NCBI GenBank assembly: GCA_009760855.2
Contig: WPIO01000110.1
Location: forward strand, 1,091,501-1,152,500
Length of the DNA: 61,000 nt
Direction: 5' to 3'
Source: Cristatella mucedo
Taxonomy: Eukaryota; Bryozoa; Phylactolaemata; Cristatellidae
Made by a program: the position numbers and the translations under genes. Below are positions 55,801-61,000 of this stretch, piece by piece; the first letter of the stretch is position 1; every line of letters starts with the position of its first letter. Under the pieces are notes generated by a model. That model worked only from the letters and a program-made list of their open reading frames with translations. It was not told the origin of the DNA and made no database searches.

Positions 55801-58371
55801 GACAATGCAGTCGTTTTCAACATAAAAAATATATAAATGTAATTCATTTGTATAGCGCCCCAAGAGAACTTAATATCTATTAAGGCGCTTCACATGTACC
55901 ACGGCATAGCATACTCACATAGCCCACGACCTCAGCCAGACCGTGGTCAGGGTGAGCACCTTAACCACTGGACCAAACCAGCAGATGCTGCATAATGAGG
56001 AAATCTGCCATTTTTTAAGGAATCATACAGGTCTCAGGCACGTAATCTTGTTTCACTTTTGTTGTGCGAACATGTTTATAAAAAACTCTATGATGAAGAG
56101 CACCATAACTTGACACCATAATCTGCTCTTTGTGCTCCGAGCCAACGGTTCACGATCGAATGCCTACGACTTTCATAAACAAGCAGTCGCTGATATGCTT
56201 ACGCTTGAGTATAGATACGAAGGATTGCATACATATAAACTAGGTAGGAATGGAGAAACATTAACCATCTCTTAAAGTCACAAGTACTGTAGCAAAAATA
56301 TCAGTACTTCAGCAAGCATGGCGATTAATTAGTAGCATTTCACAATCAATCTGTTGCATACCCACTCAGGGGCAAGTGGCGAATCTAAAATTGTGCATGC
56401 CCAATACAAGCATAAGCGAATCAATGAAATTAAAATGCAAGCAGCCATACCTCTCAAACCGAGGCTGGGATAAGAATGTGGCAGTCCTTTTCTTGAAGGC
56501 TGAGGCAAGCACGTGCTCGCCATATTCATCGCATACACCACAGAATGTCTGCAAAAGACTTTCCATCGCAATATCGTGGACAGTGAGTGCCTAACGAAAT
56601 AAGTGATATCATTTGTCTAAAAAGGATTAAGATAAAAGATATGCTGACTCCGTTTTCAGATTGGTAAACCAGTCCTAGCTTTCACAGAATGCATTGAAAG
56701 CATACTGTTCATTGGAAAATCACTGTCGAACCTAGTGAGTTGGTATGACTCACCTGGGGTTTCAAAGGCCACGGGCCCTAACCCAACATATCTTTCCTTT
56801 CTAGAATCACATTGGCAAGTTAATAACCTAATATATCCAGATGAGAGCTAAGCTAATTTTCATTTGTCAACTTCACCAATAGCTAACAACCAACCTACCT
56901 TTGATGACATGTTATTTACAATCTCTAGAGATGTGCTGTAATCCTGACAAGGAAGCCTAAAGCACCTCACTAATACAAAACACAAATTTAAAGCCAAAAC
57001 AATTCAACTACCATGCTCTGATGCAAGCAAGTTTCAGGTCTCCTTTTTTATAATGCACGAGTACTAACGAGCAATGCAGAGGCTACGTTCTCAGCAGCAG
57101 CAGCACATCACCGGCAGGGTACAGACTGTCCAGCTACTTTACCTGATGATCAGGCAATACTTCGAGCGGAAAGATCTCGTGACATTGGCTGCACTCGGTG
57201 CTGCTGCACCCACTGTCTGCGGTGCCACCAGGTAGTGGCAGACGAAGAGTCGTAGTCGATGACTGCTCATTATCTGTAGGCCTGCCAGTCGTTGCAACTC
57301 TCTCTTGTGTCGACTCTCTCGCCAAGGAAGTTTGAGGCGTAGCTTGTGGCGCACTGGTTATCGGCATATCCCCATACATAGGCAAATAAGTGTTGGTCCC
57401 AAAGCTGGGCGCACAGGCCCTTCCTAGCGATGCAGGCTGCTGCTGCTGCTGACGCCTCTTTTGGGCGGCTGAAGCGAGGTTCGTTGCCTCACCGTGCACT
57501 GGCATATTGCGTATGGGATCACCACCATGCTGCACCGTCTGCCCCTGGCTTGCCTTCGCCGAATGGACCAAGCTCAGCTCCTCTGGTGGGTCTGTATTGA
57601 CAGGCGTGGGCTCATGATCTGGGTAATCGTGTCGGTACAGTGCAACCGTCTCATCAACACCAGTTGTGATATCATGTGCTGGGAATTCTAAACCCCTCTC
57701 AAATCGACTACGCATTGCTCGGTCCAAGGATAGCCTGCTTTTGGCAAAGGGTGATATGGCATTCATCTGGAAACCAAGCATGTCCAATTCAAAACTAGAT
57801 TCTCCGCTATTGATTTCAGCACGATCGTTGGCGGCTCGACGATGGGGAAATGATTCTTCGTGACTCCACGTCCGAGGTGCATCATCCGTGACATATGCAT
57901 TACAGCCGCTATTTAAATGGAGAGCTAAATTCTTCAGCAGAACTTTCTGAAGACACGTATCACAGAAAACCTTTGTATTACCACATGAGGCCAAATGTTC
58001 TGAGTACTCAGCCGAACTTATGGAGCTCCCACAATGGACGCACACTGTATCATCGGCTGATCTGTTCGACTGCTGCAACGGTAAAGATACGGTATCTGGT
58101 AACATGCCTGCATACAGCACAGACGGTCATATATTAAGAGAGAAAGCTGCCATCAATTTCACAGTGCACAATCCTGCCGCATGTAAGGCTGAACGATAAT
58201 GCTGTTACAGTGCACTGGACGCCCAGTGCTACTAACTGCTAGCTGGTGCACAGACCACTCAGGCGCTGCTTGATCTCCCAGCCAGAGCTCACTTAGGCAT
58301 TTGCATCTGCTGTTCGAGTGGAAGCACCCAGCACAGCTCCTGGTTTTCACAGAGATATGCCGAGTTTTCAT
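44922..58371 (-). CDS. Multi-C2HC zinc-finger protein, TRAFD1-like first fingers (partial gene model)
   Basis: This is a split minus-strand gene encoding at least six fingers of the form C-x2-C-x(9-12)-H-x(3-4)-C, the geometry of TRAFD1-type and UBZ4-type fingers. Exon order by decreasing coordinate: 58293-58371 (tentative), 57143-58107, 56899-56943, 56451-56590, 54986-55175, 54774-54823, 51442-51688, then 45035-45122 and 44922-44942. Splice phases agree at every join between 58107 and 51442. At least one exon is probably missing between 51442 and 45122. The first two fingers (CVHC...HLASC and CDTC...HLNSGC) are adjacent, as in TRAFD1. Later fingers are spaced by serine-, glycine- and proline-rich sequence. 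TRAFD1 relatives restrain innate immune signalling and UBZ4 fingers bind ubiquitin; either role is inference here. The two last exons could belong to a separate gene. Confidence 0.6.
45035..45122 (-). CDS. Finger gene: exon ending in half-finger CRYC...KHE
   Basis: This exon is 88 nt, phase 2 to phase 0, between ACATTTGTAG and GAG|GTCAG. It encodes PQGSSFNNEMATANCRYCGR and then NFFLVEKHE, a shorter finger (nine residues between second Cys and His) cut one residue after the His. Confidence 0.6.
45360..46330. mobile_element. Two decayed LINE remnants in opposite orientation
   Basis: A forward remnant at about 45410-45780 and a reverse one at about 45885-46330 ('ccactgagggaagctggggc'). Both too damaged to assign confidently to LINE-A. 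Confidence 0.4.
46925..49075. repeat. Diverged tandem satellite, period about 165-182 bp (array 2, inverted)
   Basis: The inverse of the array-1 core ('attgcagtgcatt') recurs in degenerate form near 46944, 47326, 47499, 47681, 48011, 48355, 48521 and 48813, at one- or two-unit spacing. The segment 'gtcgattgcagtgcat' at 48008 is the reverse complement of array-1 text near 32316. Lies in the putative intron between exons 51442 and 45122. Confidence 0.7.
49215..49830 (+). mobile_element. LINE-A 3' end with (ATT)n tail
   Basis: 'acactggctcccagtcacgc', 'catgctcccaaagcctgg', the 3' UTR block, 'aaagtgcctagaaaaggatt' and a 30-bp ATT tail. Confidence 0.88.
49835..50015 (+). mobile_element. Second LINE-A 3' tail directly after the first
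   Basis: Restarts the 3' UTR ('gcatgctgagcctgtgcgtg') immediately after the first ATT tail and ends in its own ATT run. Confidence 0.8.
50157..50218. repeat. Two adjacent perfect hairpins
   Basis: Arms 50157-50170/50179-50192 (14 bp, aggggctgctactg) and 50192-50200/50210-50218 (9 bp, tgactctga). They share one base and stand alone in otherwise unique sequence. Confidence 0.85.
51442..51688 (-). CDS. Finger gene: exon ending in half-finger CQFC...IHQ
   Basis: This is about 247 nt, phase 2 to phase 0. A polar, proline-containing stretch ends in EIPCQFCQLLVSDKDLDIHQ, cut by CAG|GTATG at the same finger position as in the two other exons. The 5' boundary (GACTAG acceptor) was chosen for phase and is uncertain. 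The exon providing the closing cysteine was not found. Confidence 0.65.
51965..52640 (+). mobile_element. Very decayed LINE RT copy
   Basis: Traces such as 'agagctaatcactccacag', 'gtctgataccattgata' and 'agctccacagtcaggcctg' follow LINE-A order. Overlaps the putative intron of the finger gene. Confidence 0.55.
53505..54260 (-). mobile_element. LINE-A 3' half in finger-gene intron
   Basis: AAT tail at 53505-53540. The minus frame reads HAFVTFRLDFYNSLLAGQPV and LADLDWLPIKQCINLKVL. Damaged 3' UTR. Confidence 0.85.
54440..54590. repeat. (GTAT)n, (GT)n and a 38-bp TA palindrome
   Basis: GTAT then GT repeats to about 54505. A symmetric AT-only palindrome spans 54544-54581. Confidence 0.85.
54774..54823 (-). 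CDS. Finger gene: 50-nt exon completing finger 4
   Basis: It reads GACYGPGDAIMFKQIG plus two bases (phase 0 to phase 2) between GATTTGCAG and GAAG|GTCAG. The third residue is the cysteine that closes the C-x2-C...H-x(3-4)-C finger begun in the previous exon. Confidence 0.65.
54986..55175 (-). CDS. Finger gene: exon ending in half-finger CQLC...HHQ
   Basis: This exon is 190 nt, phase 2 to phase 0. The acceptor has a long pyrimidine tract ending GTGGCAG. A Gly/Ala/Arg/Pro-rich stretch leads to CQLCHQLIPADRMDDHHQ, and the donor CAG|GTATAG cuts immediately after it. The next exon supplies GAC, completing the finger with its fourth ligand. Confidence 0.75.
55607..55750. repeat. 37-bp minisatellite, four copies
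   Basis: 'gaaacgagcacagagatgcc' recurs at 55611, 55648, 55685 and 55722, exactly 37 bp apart. Copies are nearly identical, so the duplication is recent. It lies in a finger-gene intron. Confidence 0.97.
55834..55985 (-). mobile_element. tRNA-derived SINE-1 copy in finger-gene intron
   Basis: The minus strand shows 'tggtccagtggttaaggtgc' (A-box), a weak B-box, then 'gtgaagcgccttaatagata' and the shared tail 'gggcgctatacaaatgaatt'. Confidence 0.75.
56451..56590 (-). CDS. Finger gene: exon with conserved-looking helical segment
   Basis: This exon is 140 nt, phase 0 to phase 2, between TTCGTTAG and GAGAG|GTATGG. It encodes ALTVHDIAMESLLQTFCGVC and then HVLASAFKKRTATFLSQPRF. I do not recognise the domain. 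The helical pattern and clean splice sites support a real exon. Confidence 0.6.
56899..56943 (-). CDS. Finger gene: 45-nt exon
   Basis: This exon has 15 codons, DYSTSLEIVNNMSSK, between CTTGTCAG and AAG|GTAGG, phase 0 on both sides. If it directly follows the previous exon, the third position after the junction is serine where the finger would need cysteine. Finger 3 would then be degenerate, or another small exon intervenes. Confidence 0.5.
57143..58107 (-). CDS. Finger gene: large exon with two TRAFD1-like fingers plus half of a third
   Basis: This 965-nt exon starts after GTATGCAG and ends CATCAG|GTAAAG. Finger 1 is CVHCGSSISSAEYSEHLASC and finger 2 is CDTCLQKV...LHLNSGC, the same tandem as in TRAFD1. 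A roughly 230-residue polar linker follows, with a glutamine run (QQQQQ) near 57440. The exon closes with CSQCHEIFPLEVLPDHQ, so finger 3 is cut by the intron one residue after its histidine. Translation could also begin at the ATG 2 nt inside the exon. Confidence 0.8.
58293..58371 (-). CDS. Finger gene: possible first coding exon
   Basis: An ATG opens a 79-nt frame, MKTRHISVKTRSCAGC and onward, ending CTAA|GTGAGC. Its phase (1) fits the 2-nt start of the next exon. Cysteine spacing (CAGC...CKC) does not form a clear finger, so this call rests only on the ATG, the donor and phase compatibility. Confidence 0.3.
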
Positions 58372-58654
58372 TCAAAGACAATCTATCGGGTCAATTTTAG
58401 ACTAATTTCAGATATTTGATAGATTGTTTTGGCAGCCAGATCGCACACTCTAAAAGACAGTATTCCTCGATAAATAAACTGAAGTGTTCGAACTGCTTCA
58501 AATGACTATAAACTGCAATATTTGATAATCCAGATTGAAGGAGGAAAAGTGCTCTTCGGTCGTTCTCTCAACTTTTTTGTGCCTTTTAAAATTCAACAAG
58601 TTTACAGGAGATTCCAACAAGCGATTGCAGCATGAAACTGGCATGACACTGGAG

Positions 58655-58756
58655 ATTGGCTGACGGCTACTCCATTCAAAGTTGGATGGCCCGATATGAC
58701 ATCCGAGTCTGGCCGAGTTGGGTCAGCCCATTTTCAGGAAGTAGCCGTCAGTCAAT
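58655..58756. repeat. 17-bp inverted repeat (one mismatch)
   Basis: 'attggctgacggctact' at 58655-58671 pairs with 'agtagccgtcagtcaat' at 58740-58756. Confidence 0.75.
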
Positions 58757-58945
58757 CCTAGTATCTCCCACCGGCAGTGGCTTGCAGATCTTTGCACTAA
58801 CAGTGCAAAGTTGCAAGCCTCCCGGACTGCTGCCTTCTGACTGTGCGCGACCTTGCATCCCGCGGCGGACGACGAATTGGTGCATATGGCTTGCACAGCG
58901 GTTCGGGTTTAGACATACTCACCAGCAACCCGGCCAGCACGATCG
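58757..58945 (+). repeat. Dispersed repeat R1, forward copy
   Basis: Begins 'ctagtatctcccaccggcag' and matches the reverse complement of 59775-59962 at roughly four in five bases by eye. Translated versions also align (SCKPPGLLPSD with SCRPPRPLPAD). Not a recognised coding region. Confidence 0.6.
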
Positions 58946-59774
58946 GAAGAGTGCGACTCTGTCGATCGCTGGACGAAGGAAATGCCCGGGCACGCCACGA
59001 AGTAGTCCATGGCGAAGACTGCCTAGAAGCCTCAGCACAGATCGTTTGGGCAATCGCGACCACTCAGCTGGTACCTAACGCTCGACATGTCACCCAAAGC
59101 TCGGGAAGCCTTATGACAATGGCGACGCAGGGCTCGACCTATCTGCTGTCCGGCAGGACTGACACCATGCCAAAATGCCACTGCCAACGGAGCACGTGTC
59201 AATGCCAGTTCGTGGCAGAGCCGTTGGCGCATGCCCTCGGCCACTGCCCTCCAGGTCATGGCCGAAGTGAAAGTCAGCCGTTTGAGACATTTCTTGTCCA
59301 ACTCTTTCCTTGTTTAGCCGGCCGCCACAACAGGAACACCTGTTGTAACTCAGCCATCGGCCGCTGCCAAGCACCGGCAGGCAGCCCGGGAGGCCAGGCC
59401 TAGCCCACTAAGCCGATGAGGTTGCTCACAGCTACGTCAAAACGAGCCCGTAGCCGGCAAATGCGCGCCACAGGCGCCTAGGTTCGAGCACAGTAAAGAC
59501 GTCGGCTTCTTGGCTGAAGGAGAATGCAATTGGCATGGATGGCATGGGTGGCACGGTGCAGGGGTGCTCGCTCGCTGCCAGGGTCAAGGAGCCGGGGAAG
59601 CATCACGGCCTGGCGGACCATTAGGGAAACGAGATAACAGTAACCCAGTCCAGAGAGAAGATATGATATAAGGAAACACATTAAAACCACGTGCACCTGG
59701 CAACAACGTGCTCTCGACCATTAGTAAAGCATGATTGACAAGAAAGCGACCCACGTACAAGCAGCCGATGGAAT

Positions 59775-59962
59775 CGCACTCTTTCGATCGTACCGGGGTG
59801 CCAAGGAGCGTGTCTCCAGCCAGTGCGAGCCGGATACACCAGACAGTCGTCGCTTTTGGATAAAAGCTTGGGAAAGGTCAGCAGGCAGCGGTCTGGGAGG
59901 CCGGCAACTTTTCACTGATAGAGAAAAGATCTGCAAGCCACTGCTGGTGAGAAATACTAGAA
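59775..59962 (-). repeat. Dispersed repeat R1, reverse copy
   Basis: Ends 'gctggtgagaaatactag', the inverse of the start of the 58757 copy. Confidence 0.6.
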
Positions 59963-60699
59963 TTGACTGGTGGGTAATTCCTTCGTAGTTAGCCGGCCCA
60001 ATTCGGCTAAATCCAGCTATGTTCTATGCTATGCTCACGAAAAAACCATGGTTGTGAACACTCAAACTAGCTAAGCACTATCCACCTAAAGACCGCTAAA
60101 AATAAGGACGAAAGAGTAGATGGACAATAACAGAGACCGAGTGGCTTACTTGTTCGGACAAGCTTCTCCAGCGATCCTTACTCCTTCCCTCCCCCATCAG
60201 TCCTGCCAGCTGCCAGCCCCATCGAGCAGTCTACCCCCCAGCAGACATAATCTCAACAATAGCCGACCATTATTTACATTTGCCATCTGTAATCCGGATT
60301 ACATTATATTGAAGTTATTGGTACTTGAAGCTCTCTAGACAACCCCAAGTTACTACCTGCCCTTCATACAATGTGTCCTGGCACAATGAAGAGTGTAGGG
60401 ACGGACACACCAACACGACTGAAGTAAGCCCTTTTTCTATATAATAGTTGGTCACCTACAAGCGGGCTGCGAAGAGGCAGCAGTACCCTAAGTGCTAAGG
60501 GAGGACCGGCCTATACTCAGCTGTAGAGGCACAGGAAAGGCCGATGGGTAGGATGGATAGGATAGAAGAAGATAGGGGGGATAGACAAAGGGGATAGGCC
60601 GGAGCTGATGAGAGGGGTAAAGGGTAGAGGGCAAAAGTATTATAAGTTTAAAGTAGTTCTCTGAGTGCAGCAGACAAAAAACTCGCCAATGTCTCACAG

Positions 60700-60870
60700 C
60701 CGTTGCTTCATCTGTGTGAATTTTTTGCATTCTTACGAATGCTGACACTGCACTTGTTCTCACTACCCAATTGACATGCTTCCTTTCCAGCATATGTAAC
60801 AAGCCTTGAAAGACATGATTCTCTTAGTTATATAAAATATTCAACATTATTATTATTATTATTATTATAT
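60700..60870 (+). mobile_element. LINE-A-like 3' tail
   Basis: 'aatgctgacactgcacttgt', 'ccagcatatgtaac', then (ATT)n at 60846-60868. Confidence 0.7.
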
Positions 60871-61000
60871 GGAAGCATTGCATATGAGCAGCTGAAATCA
60901 GCCCAGGCAGGGTAACAATTCTGAAAATTAAAAATCACGACAAGGCCGGGCAAATGATTAAGTCATGAACTATGTTTGAAGAACTGTTTCGCAATACACA

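Noticed and set aside
58656-59403. Two long plus-strand frames of 140 and 186 codons
   Set aside because: They cover the R1 repeat and GC-rich sequence; the similarity to the minus frame at 59721 reflects the inverted repeat, not a protein family I recognise.

Overview
The window is nuclear DNA from a multicellular animal, most likely an invertebrate. Both recognisable genes are split into short exons with GT-AG introns. The space between exons is filled with decayed non-LTR retrotransposons (CR1/L2-like LINEs), tRNA-derived SINEs, microsatellites and a diverged satellite. No operons, ribosome binding sites or other bacterial features were seen. I cannot name the species; the gene content would suit a sponge, cnidarian, lophotrochozoan or similar animal.

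Layout. (1) Positions 1-1866: a LINE whose 5' part (endonuclease domain, minus strand) is joined to a forward 3' end, the arrangement expected from twin priming. (2) Positions 6658-27242, minus strand: 18 exons of an ABCC (MRP-type) ABC transporter, covering TMD0, the L0 linker, TMD1 and NBD1. Every splice junction keeps the reading frame. One intron uses a GC donor. The first coding exon, TMD2 and NBD2 were not found. LINE and SINE copies and simple repeats lie in its introns. (3) Positions 27250-44900: a repeat-rich stretch with no recognised gene. It holds several LINEs (some nested, some tail to tail), two tRNA-derived SINE families, a possible solo LTR, a GA tract of about 450 bp, and a tandem array with a 175-bp period. 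(4) Positions 44922-58371, minus strand: exons of a zinc-finger gene. Its first two fingers resemble TRAFD1. At least four further fingers each have a phase-0 intron immediately after, or one residue after, the finger histidine. The last finger is completed by a 21-nt terminal exon carrying the final cysteine and the stop codon. A second copy of the 175-bp satellite, in the opposite orientation, lies inside this gene's span. (5) Positions 58400-61000: inverted repeats and a LINE 3' tail, with no recognised gene.

The two genes show no sign of acting together. The ABCC protein would be a membrane exporter. The finger protein is probably an intracellular ubiquitin-linked or TRAF-linked adaptor, but its function is inferred from finger type alone. 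The most novel items are the finger gene's repeated exon design, the inverted pair of satellite arrays, and SINEs that share the 3' tail of the resident LINE.
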